Shown here piece by piece: positions 12,484 through 20,732 of a stretch of 64,000 nucleotides of DNA (the first letter of the stretch is position 1; the number at the start of each line of letters is the position of its first letter). The stretch comes from Micrococcales bacterium (lineage in GTDB: Bacteria; Actinomycetota; Actinomycetes; Actinomycetales; Microbacteriaceae): the NCBI GenBank assembly GCA_947454255.1, contig CANGIU010000001.1:1-64000 (forward strand). Reading direction: 5' to 3'. Below the pieces are notes generated by a model. It saw only the letters and a program-made list of their open reading frames with translations. It was not told the origin of the DNA and did no database searches. Position numbers and translations under genes: made by a program.

Positions 12484-13401
12484 TTGAAGATTATTGCCAT
12501 TGGATTAGCGTTGCTGTCAGCGGTTGCGTTAGCCTTTGGCGCTCAAATGCAAAACGATGCAATTGGCATTCAAAAGAAAGCAGCGCTCTCCGGTAGGTCA
12601 CATGTTGGTTTTAGACAACTATTAGATCTCCTCAAGCACCCACGCTGGATTACTGGTTTAGCAATTTCTGGTTTTGCTTTGATCTTGCAATTTACTGCTT
12701 TGCTGTTAGCACCTTTGATCGTTGTTCAACCAATTGGTGCAACAGCTCTGGTTATTACTTCAATTCTTAATGCTCGGATAACTAAGACCAAACTAAACAA
12801 AGCATCCATTTTCGCTATTGCGCTTTGCACCGTGGGGCTTGGTGCGTTCGTTGTAATGGCTCATCAAGTTGCGGTTGAACCTGAGATTGTTGACAGCAAC
12901 CTCTTATTGATTCTTGGAATGGCTATTTTGCTAATTGCAATTTTTAGCTACATATTCTTTAGCGGAGCAAGCAGGTTTAAGCCGCTCACTTTCATTATTG
13001 GTGCGGGAGTTCTCTATGGATTCGTAGCGACTTTGACAAAGGTTGTTGTCAAGAGACTATTTAACCAAGATGGTTTCAACCGAATAGTCTCTGGAACCTT
13101 TGAGTGGGAGACCGACTCGCTCACTTTGCTAGCTCTTTTGAGCATGTTGGCAGCAGCCTTCTTGGGCGGATGGTTCGTCCAAAACGCCTATGCCTCCGGG
13201 CCACCGGATCTAGTTGTTGCTGGTCTAACTGTTATTGATCCACTAATTGCTGTCAGCATTGGTGTGGTGATCTTGAACGAGGCTATGAACGCTCCATCAC
13301 TGATTTTGCTGGGCTTTTTGGGTTCAGGCGCGATGGCTGTAACAGGCGTCTATCTGCTCTCAAAGGTGCATCCCCAGGTGGCAACCAAGTCCGCAGGTTA
13401 G
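12484..13401 (+). CDS. DMT/NIPA-like (EamA-type) integral membrane protein
   Basis: About 9-10 hydrophobic segments; VVQPIGATALVITSILNARITKTKL and ASGPPDLVVAGLTVIDPLIAVSIGVVILNEAM. Confidence 0.7.
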   Translation: MKIIAIGLALLSAVALAFGAQMQNDAIGIQKKAALSGRSHVGFRQLLDLLKHPRWITGLAISGFALILQFTALLLAPLIVVQPIGATALVITSILNARITKTKLNKASIFAIALCTVGLGAFVVMAHQVAVEPEIVDSNLLLILGMAILLIAIFSYIFFSGASRFKPLTFIIGAGVLYGFVATLTKVVVKRLFNQDGFNRIVSGTFEWETDSLTLLALLSMLAAAFLGGWFVQNAYASGPPDLVVAGLTVIDPLIAVSIGVVILNEAMNAPSLILLGFLGSGAMAVTGVYLLSKVHPQVATKSAG

Positions 13402-13419
13402 CAGTCTTCGGATAAACTT

Positions 13420-14940
13420 GTGCCATGGTCAAATTCGACCAAACCCTTTCAACCTATCCCACAGAATAGACAGGTTTTAGCTTTGGCTGAATCAATAAGA
13501 CATCCAGGGGAACCCCTTAGGGTTCTGATTGCCTCCGATACTTTTCCACCTGACATCAACGGTGCTGCAAGATTTACTGAACGTCTTGCCGGAGGACTAG
13601 TTAGAAATGGCAATAACGTTCACGTAATTGCACCTGCTGTTGACAAGAATTTTGGAACCTTTATTGAGACCCATGATGGTGTTGAAATGACCGTGCACAG
13701 GATTCGCTCTCGCAAATTGATTGTTCACAAGACTTTGAGATTCGTCTCCCCACTTACACTAAAGAAGAAAATTGACCCAATTCTGGATAGCTTTCAACCA
13801 GATGCAATTCATTCTCAGTCGCATGTTGTTCTGGGAAGAGTTTTAGCAAAGAGCGGGCATGAGCGCGGCATCAACCTAATTGCTACCAACCACCTCATGC
13901 CTGAGAACATGCTTAGATACATCCCTTTGCCTAAGTTCCTTGAAAAACGAATTATGCGAATCCTTTGGAAAGACAGCGGCAAGGTACTGTCCCAATTTGA
14001 TCAGGTGACTACCCCAACTAGAAGAGCGGCTCAATTGCTTGAGGATTCGGCTGGGATAAAGAATGTCTTAGCAATCTCTTGTGGAATCGATGCCACCAAG
14101 TTTGCTAACGCAACGCCTACGACAAATAAGCCATTCAGGATCCTCTTTCTTGGACGTTTGGATTGGGAGAAACACATTCACAACCTGCTGAGAGCAGTTG
14201 CTAAGTTTCCACCTGAAATTGACTTTCATGTTGAAATTGCCGGCGATGGTAATCAGCGCAAGTATCTGGGGGAGTTAGCTCAGGAATTGAAGATTGCAGG
14301 CCGAGTGACTTTCTCAGGCCACATCACCGAGGAAGCGCTTCCTATCGCATATGAAAAAGCCACAGTGTTTGCAATGCCTTCCATCGCTGAGCTACAGTCA
14401 ATCGCCACGATGGAGTCTATGGCTTCGGGCAGGCCTGTGGTTGCCGCTAATGCAATGGCATTGCCTCACCTGGTTCACAGCGGTGACAATGGTTACTTAT
14501 TCGAGCCTGATGACGTTGATGACTTCAGCCAAGCTCTAATGAAGATTGCGACGGCAAGCCAGAAGGAACTAGATCGTTTATCTGAGAACTCTTTGCATCT
14601 AATCCAATCGCATGACATCAAAAGGACGCTTGCCATTTTTGAAGGGCTTTATAGGGCTGAGGATGGCTCTAAACGTGAAACAGACGATAACCAGCCTGAA
14701 TACATGAAGCCAATTGGCAAGCTCAGCGTTGCCGTCAGAAGAGCGGAACAGCGTATGCGTAAACAGACTCTTCTAGCTCTAGGCAAGATCTCTGGCCTCG
14801 GAGACGAAATCAAGGATGGTCTGGATGAACTTAGGGCGGATGTTGTTAAACAAGCCAAGAAGGTCGACAAACAGGTCCGTAAGGGCGTCAAAAAGACAGT
14901 TACCAAGGCCAAAGAGGCCATAAAGCGATTGGACGAGTAA
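13420..14940 (+). CDS. Glycosyltransferase family 4 (GT-B) with C-terminal Lys-rich coiled-coil tail; N-terminus/start uncertain
   Basis: LRVLIASDTFPPDINGAARFTERLAGGL; EIAGDGNQRKYLGELAQEL; TVFAMPSIAELQSIATMESMASGRPVVAANAMALPHLV. Start conflict described in findings. Confidence 0.85.
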   Translation: MPWSNSTKPFQPIPQNRQVLALAESIRHPGEPLRVLIASDTFPPDINGAARFTERLAGGLVRNGNNVHVIAPAVDKNFGTFIETHDGVEMTVHRIRSRKLIVHKTLRFVSPLTLKKKIDPILDSFQPDAIHSQSHVVLGRVLAKSGHERGINLIATNHLMPENMLRYIPLPKFLEKRIMRILWKDSGKVLSQFDQVTTPTRRAAQLLEDSAGIKNVLAISCGIDATKFANATPTTNKPFRILFLGRLDWEKHIHNLLRAVAKFPPEIDFHVEIAGDGNQRKYLGELAQELKIAGRVTFSGHITEEALPIAYEKATVFAMPSIAELQSIATMESMASGRPVVAANAMALPHLVHSGDNGYLFEPDDVDDFSQALMKIATASQKELDRLSENSLHLIQSHDIKRTLAIFEGLYRAEDGSKRETDDNQPEYMKPIGKLSVAVRRAEQRMRKQTLLALGKISGLGDEIKDGLDELRADVVKQAKKVDKQVRKGVKKTVTKAKEAIKRLDE

Positions 14941-14954
14941 CCTAGTAAAGGCTG

Positions 14955-15028
14955 GGGGCGTTAGCTCAGCCGGTTAGAGCAGCGGACTCATAATCCGTCG
15001 GTCGCGGGTTCAAGTCCCGCACGCCCCA
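14955..15028 (+). tRNA. tRNA-Met(CAT), elongator-like; genomic CCA at 15029-15031
   Basis: Acceptor GGGGCGT/ACGCCCC, anticodon loop ctCATaa, GGGTTCAAGTCCC T-arm. Confidence 0.93.
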
Positions 15029-15052
15029 CCAAGTATCAAGATTTGGTATGTA

Positions 15053-15071
15053 TGTAATCGTTATCATATTG
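15053..15071. promoter_or_regulatory. Putative LacI-family operator half-match upstream of secreted PUD-like gene
   Basis: TGTAATCGTTATCATATTG shares TGTAATCGTT (13/19 positions overall) with the reverse complement of the palindrome at 16560-16578. Confidence 0.4.
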
Positions 15072-15186
15072 CGACCCAAAAACAACCTTAAAACAAACTT
15101 AAGAGTCCGAATGGGTGTTATTTTCTTAGTAATTCGATTGCCAAAAACGTCGAAGAAATTAACCATCAACCTGGAGGCATTCAAAT

Positions 15187-16497
15187 ATGAATCGTCAAAT
15201 CAAGCGGGCTCTCGGGACCGTAGCAGCACTAAGCCTTGGATTTGCGGGCTTTGTTGGAGCAGTAGCTCCTGCACACGCAGATGCAAGCACCACATTCAAG
15301 ATCCACCTAAACGTTCCATCATCAGAAACTGCACAATGGAACATTTGGTACTGGGGCCTAGCAGCTGACCTAAACAGCGACAAGGCAAACAACACTTTCG
15401 GTGACTCAACCGCTGGTGGATTTACCTTCGACAGAACTCCTAACTTCTCTCACGATGATGCTTACGGTTCATACGCAGAATTCACAATTCCTGCATCTGT
15501 TACAGCTTTGAACAACGTTATGCGTACCACAGAGTCGTGGGACGGACAGGCAGCTGTTGACGCAATTCCTGCAGATGGAGACACTCCAGAAGTGCCTGCA
15601 GTGCCTGAAATTGCAGCTTCTGACAAGCCTTTCGGTGGTGACAACATCTTCCCAGCTGGTGAAAGCTGGTGGAACGTTGGAACTCAGAAGCGCGAATACC
15701 CAACTAACTACAAGGTTCACCTAAACATCCCGCTAAAGACCGCTTTGGCTCAGGGCTGGAACCTATACAGCTGGGGAACTTCACGCCCACCACTTCTAAC
15801 TGACTACAGCTACACCGTTACCACTACCAAGAAGGTAAAGGGAAAGACTGTAACCAAGAAGACCAAGGTCTACCCATTCAGAGGCAAGATCCCTACTGAC
15901 CAGAACGACTGGAACGGTAACAATGGTTGGCCATTCGTTGGTGAAGACACTTACGGTGCCTATGCAATCGTTCCTGTATTCCCGGCTTATGCTAGCGGCG
16001 TTGGACTGATCCCTCGTCGTGGTGACGCTACAAGCCCATGGAAGATTCAGTCAGGCGACTTCAAGGCTGATAACAACAACGGTCTTGGAAACATGACTGG
16101 CACAGACATGTACATCGCTCTAGGTAGCAACGAGGCATACAGCAAGGCTCCAGCCTTCGTTGGACGTTACGGTGCGACTGCAAGCTACGCAAATGGAAAA
16201 TTGACTGTAACTCCAGTCAGACCTTCATACGCTGGTCTAAAGGGCGCTTACCCAACAAGCATCGTGGTAACAGCAAAGAAGGGTCCTACAAAGAAGACCT
16301 GTACTATTGCAACCACTGCAACCAAGGCAACATTTGAGGGTGCTTCATGGGGTCTAGCTGAGAGCTGTGACATGGACATCGTCGCAGGCGACACAGCAGC
16401 TACTTGGGAAATCTACGTTCAGGCATCTTCTTCAGGTGTTGGAACTGGCCCAGGTGCAACTGACAAGGCTAACGCTAAAGTAACAATCGGCGGCTAG
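15187..16497 (+). CDS. Secreted protein with two CBM41/PUD-like alpha-glucan-binding segments, no catalytic domain recognised
   Basis: Signal peptide MNRQIKRALGTVAALSLGFAGFVGAVAPAHA; KIHLNVPSSETAQWNIWYWGLA and YKVHLNIPLKTALAQGWNLYSWG resemble the pullulanase segment LIVHYKRNNPTNYSDWGLWLWAF; SD ggagg. Confidence 0.6.
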   Translation: MNRQIKRALGTVAALSLGFAGFVGAVAPAHADASTTFKIHLNVPSSETAQWNIWYWGLAADLNSDKANNTFGDSTAGGFTFDRTPNFSHDDAYGSYAEFTIPASVTALNNVMRTTESWDGQAAVDAIPADGDTPEVPAVPEIAASDKPFGGDNIFPAGESWWNVGTQKREYPTNYKVHLNIPLKTALAQGWNLYSWGTSRPPLLTDYSYTVTTTKKVKGKTVTKKTKVYPFRGKIPTDQNDWNGNNGWPFVGEDTYGAYAIVPVFPAYASGVGLIPRRGDATSPWKIQSGDFKADNNNGLGNMTGTDMYIALGSNEAYSKAPAFVGRYGATASYANGKLTVTPVRPSYAGLKGAYPTSIVVTAKKGPTKKTCTIATTATKATFEGASWGLAESCDMDIVAGDTAATWEIYVQASSSGVGTGPGATDKANAKVTIGG

Positions 16498-16516
16498 TCT
16501 TACCAAAAGATCCAAG

Positions 16517-16555
16517 GAGCTGGGTCCTGTTCATAGGACCCAGCTCTTCTTTTTA
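16517..16555 (+). terminator. Rho-independent terminator
   Basis: Perfect 12-bp stem GAGCTGGGTCCT/AGGACCCAGCTC, 6-nt loop, followed by TTCTTTTT. Confidence 0.93.
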
Positions 16556-16559
16556 ACGC

Positions 16560-16578
16560 TGTAATGGAAACGATTACA
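16560..16578. promoter_or_regulatory. Putative LacI/MalR-type operator
   Basis: TGTAAT-GGAAACG-ATTACA inverted repeat directly upstream of the pullulanase gene. Confidence 0.5.
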
Positions 16579-16652
16579 TAACGAAGCATGTTTCGCTTCT
16601 CTAATCCAAAATCCGCGGAAATAGTATTGCCTTAGGCCAATAAAGGAAAATA

Positions 16653-19328
16653 GTGAAAATCAAGCAATTCAAGGGTTTCAAAAGAGCACTTCTAGCACTA
16701 GTACTAACTGCCGGCATAACATTGCCTGGAGCTGTGATTTCTGGCCCTGCGCAAGCCGCAAATGGCTGCGCCACTGCACAGTGTGCCCATCTAATCGTTC
16801 ATTACAAACGCAATAACCCGACCAACTACAGTGACTGGGGCCTTTGGCTCTGGGCTTTCAAAGGCGTGAACCTTCCTGAAACCAAGGTTCCAATCGGATT
16901 TAGCGCATCAAGACTTGATTCCAATGGCTTCGCCACCATCGACATTTTAGTTCCAATTAGCGCTGGCGTTACACAGCTGGGCATGATCCCTCGAAAGATA
17001 AGCAGCTGGGACAAAGACGTTGACATGGATCGAGTAGTCGATCTCGACTCGAATAAGTTCGCTGAGATTTGGATCAAACAGGGCGACGGCTACCTATACA
17101 AGAACGACACGTTCGTTATCCCACCAGAAATCTGGGGAGCCTCAATTGAGTCTTTTAGGACGATCAAGATCACTCTAAGCAAGGCTAACGCCACAGCAGG
17201 TCCAGGATTCTCAATCAGTGGCGATGGAGCGCCAGCAATTGCCTCATACGAAAAGATTAAAGATCTTTACGGTGCAACTGTTGCGAGCAACAAGCAGTGG
17301 TTGATTACTACTGCGAGCGATATTCCTCTCGGTTCTATTCTTACTATCAATCACACTGATGCTGATCCTGCGAGAGTTTTTGGTTCAAGGCAAATTGTTC
17401 CTGCTGGAGTATTCACTAGCCAAGGATTCATAGACGCATTCACATACACGGGCAATGATCTGGGTGCAACATACTCTGTCGCGAAAACTGACTTTAGAGT
17501 CTGGGCTCCGACTGCAAGTGAAGTTGAAATCGCAACGTACTCGTCGGCGACAGTTGGGGCTGATCAGGCTGTTGTCACTTCGATGACAAAGAGCGTTAAT
17601 GGAACTTGGATTGCATCTCTAACTGGTGACAAGAACGGCTTGATTTACAACTACCGCGTAACAGTTGGCGGTAACACTGAAGAGGCAGTTGACCCTTACG
17701 CCAGGTCTGTCACCATGAATGGTAACCGCGGTGTTGTTTTGGATCTTTCTAAGACAAACCCTGCTGGTTGGGCAACTCAAGCTAAACCTGCATTCTCTGG
17801 AAAAGCAACTGATGCAGTGATGTATGAGTTGCATGTGCGTGATGCTTCAAGCGATCCTTCTAGCGGAGTCTCTGCTGCGAAGCGTGGGAAATACCTTGGT
17901 CTTGCTCAACTTGGTACCTCAGTTAAATCTGGCAGCAAGACGGGCACAACTGGGCTGAGTTATTTCAAAGAACTCGGCGTTACCCACATTCAACTTCTGC
18001 CTTTCTACGATTACGCCTCAGGTGGTTCAGAAGATTCTTCTTCGTTCAACTGGGGTTATGACCCAAAAAACTACAACGCACCTGAAGGTCAATATTCAAG
18101 TGATCCTACAAACCCAGTTGCGAGAGTTAAGGAACTAAAGACTGCTATTCAGGCAATCCATAAAGCTGGCTTGCGTGTAACCATGGATGTCGTTTACGGA
18201 CACGTTGCTAGCGCTACAGAATTCAGTGAACAGCTAATCGTTCCGGGTTACTGGTTCAGAAGAGATGCCAGCGGTGTTTTGACTAATGGTTCAGGATGTG
18301 GAAATGACGTTGCAACTGAGCGGCCAATGGTCCGTAAGTTCATTGTTGACTCTATGAAGTACTGGACTAGCGAATACAAGCTAGATGGATTCAGAATCGA
18401 CCAAATGGGTCTTTGGGATGTCACAACTTTGAATGCAGTTCGTGCCGGAGTTTCTTCAGTTGAGCCAAAAGCAACGATTCTTGGAGAAGCTTGGAGTATG
18501 GGTCCATCAATTGGTGTGCCTCAGGGTACTCAGGGCCAGCTAGTAAACATGCCTGGACTTGGTGCATTCAATGATGGTATTCGTAATGCTGTTAAGGGAA
18601 GCCCAGACGGCATGGATGGTGGATATGTCAACGGCAATCCGAGCGGAGCACTAGGAGCGCTAAAGGCTGGAACTATCGGCCACACTAGCGCTGACAACCT
18701 TGTAGTGCCTTGGTTGACTCTAGATGCTGGACAGTCAGTTAACTACGCAGAAGCACACGACAACTCAACTCTGTTTGACAAATTGTGGTCGGTCAATGGT
18801 GGAACTTCTCGTTCTGCTGTCGCTAAACAAGATCGTCAGGTTGCTGCGCTGATCCTTTTGGCACAAGGAACACCGTTTATTCAAGCTGGACAGGAATTCC
18901 TTCGTACTAAAGAGGGTGAGACCAACAGTTACAACCTTCCAGATTCAATCAACAGTTTGAAGTGGGGTCAGCGACTCTCGGAGAAGACAACAGTTGATTA
19001 CTACAAAGGTTTGATTGCACTTAGAAAAGCTCACCCTGCCTTCCGAATGAATAAGCCAACTGCTATCTCTGCCAACTTGAATTTCCTCAGCGCTCCGGCT
19101 GACATTTTGGCCTACGAGCTAGATGGCAAAGCTGCTAAAGATTCTTGGTCAAGCATCGTCGTAATCGCTAACCCGAACGATGTTGCTAAAAAAGTTTCAT
19201 TACCAGAATCAGGTAACTGGAAGATTGTTGTTCAAGGGGATAAGGCTGGAACCACAGCTTTGGCAACTTTGAAAGGCGCTGGATCAATTTCAGTGGCCGC
19301 TCATTCAACACTCGTGGTCTATAAGTAA
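16653..19328 (+). CDS. pulA: Secreted type I pullulanase (CBM41 + CBM48 + GH13)
   Basis: Signal peptide; FNWGYDPKNY; GFRIDQMG nucleophile; GEAW acid/base; EAHDN; N-terminal PUD. Confidence 0.9.
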   Translation: MKIKQFKGFKRALLALVLTAGITLPGAVISGPAQAANGCATAQCAHLIVHYKRNNPTNYSDWGLWLWAFKGVNLPETKVPIGFSASRLDSNGFATIDILVPISAGVTQLGMIPRKISSWDKDVDMDRVVDLDSNKFAEIWIKQGDGYLYKNDTFVIPPEIWGASIESFRTIKITLSKANATAGPGFSISGDGAPAIASYEKIKDLYGATVASNKQWLITTASDIPLGSILTINHTDADPARVFGSRQIVPAGVFTSQGFIDAFTYTGNDLGATYSVAKTDFRVWAPTASEVEIATYSSATVGADQAVVTSMTKSVNGTWIASLTGDKNGLIYNYRVTVGGNTEEAVDPYARSVTMNGNRGVVLDLSKTNPAGWATQAKPAFSGKATDAVMYELHVRDASSDPSSGVSAAKRGKYLGLAQLGTSVKSGSKTGTTGLSYFKELGVTHIQLLPFYDYASGGSEDSSSFNWGYDPKNYNAPEGQYSSDPTNPVARVKELKTAIQAIHKAGLRVTMDVVYGHVASATEFSEQLIVPGYWFRRDASGVLTNGSGCGNDVATERPMVRKFIVDSMKYWTSEYKLDGFRIDQMGLWDVTTLNAVRAGVSSVEPKATILGEAWSMGPSIGVPQGTQGQLVNMPGLGAFNDGIRNAVKGSPDGMDGGYVNGNPSGALGALKAGTIGHTSADNLVVPWLTLDAGQSVNYAEAHDNSTLFDKLWSVNGGTSRSAVAKQDRQVAALILLAQGTPFIQAGQEFLRTKEGETNSYNLPDSINSLKWGQRLSEKTTVDYYKGLIALRKAHPAFRMNKPTAISANLNFLSAPADILAYELDGKAAKDSWSSIVVIANPNDVAKKVSLPESGNWKIVVQGDKAGTTALATLKGAGSISVAAHSTLVVYK

Positions 19329-19373
19329 ATATCAATGGTGATTAAAAGTGACAACTAAGAGAAAGAACAAAAA

Positions 19374-20639
19374 ATGAAAACAACAGCGAAAAGAGTAGTC
19401 GGGATTCTGGCTGCACTAACAGTGGTTGGAAGTGGAATCACACTTGCCACTCCGGCCTCTGCTGTCTCAACACTTATTGTTTGGGCAGACAAAGGAACTA
19501 TTGACACAATTCAGGCACAGGTCAAGAAGTGGGATGACGCAAACGCTGATTACTCAGTAAGCCTTGTTCAGAAGGACTTCGGTACTGTTCGCGATGCTCT
19601 AAAGGTCGCAGTGCCAAAGGGTCAAGGTCCTGACATTCTTGCAGGTGCTGCCCATGACTGGATTGGTAACCTTGTTGCCTCTAACGTTCTACTTCCAATT
19701 GACAGCCAACTACCAAGCAACTTCAAAGACGATTTTGTTCCTGGAGCTTTGCAGGCAATGAAGTACAACGGTCACTATTACGGTGTTCCAGGATGGACTG
19801 AGAACATTGCGATGCTTAGAAACGTTAAGAAGGCTCCAAAGCCGTTGAAGTCAGTTAACGACATCAAAGATGGCGAGCTTGGAATTAACTACTCAGCAAC
19901 CACCTCTGACCCTTACCACTTCTACCCATTCCAAACTATGTTTGATGCCCCAGTTTTCAAGACTGATTCAAAGGGTGACTGGACCAATACTGTTGGCATG
20001 GGTGGCACAAATGGTGGAAACTTCGCAAAGTGGCTAAAACTTAAGGGAACCAAGTTCTTTGGTCCTCCGGCTAACGCAAACATTCTTTGTGACTTCCTAA
20101 ACCCAGTCAACAAGGCCAAGAAGACTGGAATGGTCAAGTACTGGGTTACTGGTGCTTGGAACATCAATGCTATTGAGGCTGGTGCAGGTAACTGTAAGAA
20201 GGGTCTAGAAATTGGCACTGGATACGCTATTGATCCATTCCCAACCGGCCCTACTGGTCTAAAGGCAAAGCAGTTCCTTGGTATCCGTGGCTACCTAATG
20301 GTTGCTTCTGGTCCAGGAAACACAACCAACGTGCCAGCTGCGTCTTTGTTGATGAGATACATGTCATCTGAAACAGCTCAGTTCAGCCTTTATGACAACT
20401 ACAACAAGACACCAGCTAACGCGGCTGCACTAAACCGCGCTAAGGATAACCCTGTTATTGCTGGTTTCGCTGACGCAGCTAACACTGTACCAATGCCTAA
20501 CTCACCTGCCATGGATGCAACATGGGTTATCTGGGGTAAGGCTCAGACTCGGATCATTCAAGGTAAAGAAGCTAAACCAGATGTCGCTTGGGCGAATATG
20601 GTGAAAGCTCTGCAAAAGACAATCGACAAAGTTAAGTAA
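19374..20639 (+). CDS. malE: Maltose/maltodextrin ABC transporter substrate-binding protein (no lipobox)
   Basis: TLIVWADKGTIDTIQAQVKKWDDANADYSVSLVQKDFGTVRDALKVAVPKGQGPDILAGAAHDWIG; signal peptide ending TPASA|VS. Confidence 0.85.
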   Translation: MKTTAKRVVGILAALTVVGSGITLATPASAVSTLIVWADKGTIDTIQAQVKKWDDANADYSVSLVQKDFGTVRDALKVAVPKGQGPDILAGAAHDWIGNLVASNVLLPIDSQLPSNFKDDFVPGALQAMKYNGHYYGVPGWTENIAMLRNVKKAPKPLKSVNDIKDGELGINYSATTSDPYHFYPFQTMFDAPVFKTDSKGDWTNTVGMGGTNGGNFAKWLKLKGTKFFGPPANANILCDFLNPVNKAKKTGMVKYWVTGAWNINAIEAGAGNCKKGLEIGTGYAIDPFPTGPTGLKAKQFLGIRGYLMVASGPGNTTNVPAASLLMRYMSSETAQFSLYDNYNKTPANAAALNRAKDNPVIAGFADAANTVPMPNSPAMDATWVIWGKAQTRIIQGKEAKPDVAWANMVKALQKTIDKVK

Positions 20640-20654
20640 CAAGCGTTCGCAGCG

Positions 20655-20684
20655 GTGGGTGTCTCAAATCTTTGAGGCACCCAC
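20655..20684 (+). terminator. Intercistronic stem-loop between malE and malF-like genes (attenuator/mRNA stabiliser, no U-tract)
   Basis: GTGGGTGTCTCAAA / TTTGAGGCACCCAC, 14-nt arms with a single G-U pair. Confidence 0.6.
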
Positions 20685-20732
20685 TACTACGACAAACACA
20701 TGGTGCAAACTGGTTAGCGGAGAGGTAAGTTA

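Noticed and set aside
14966-15184. Minus-strand ORF ending ...WWGVRDLNPRPTDYESAALTG
   Set aside because: Classic spurious ORF: it is the antisense translation of the tRNA-Met gene (GVRDLNPRPTDYESAALT artefact).
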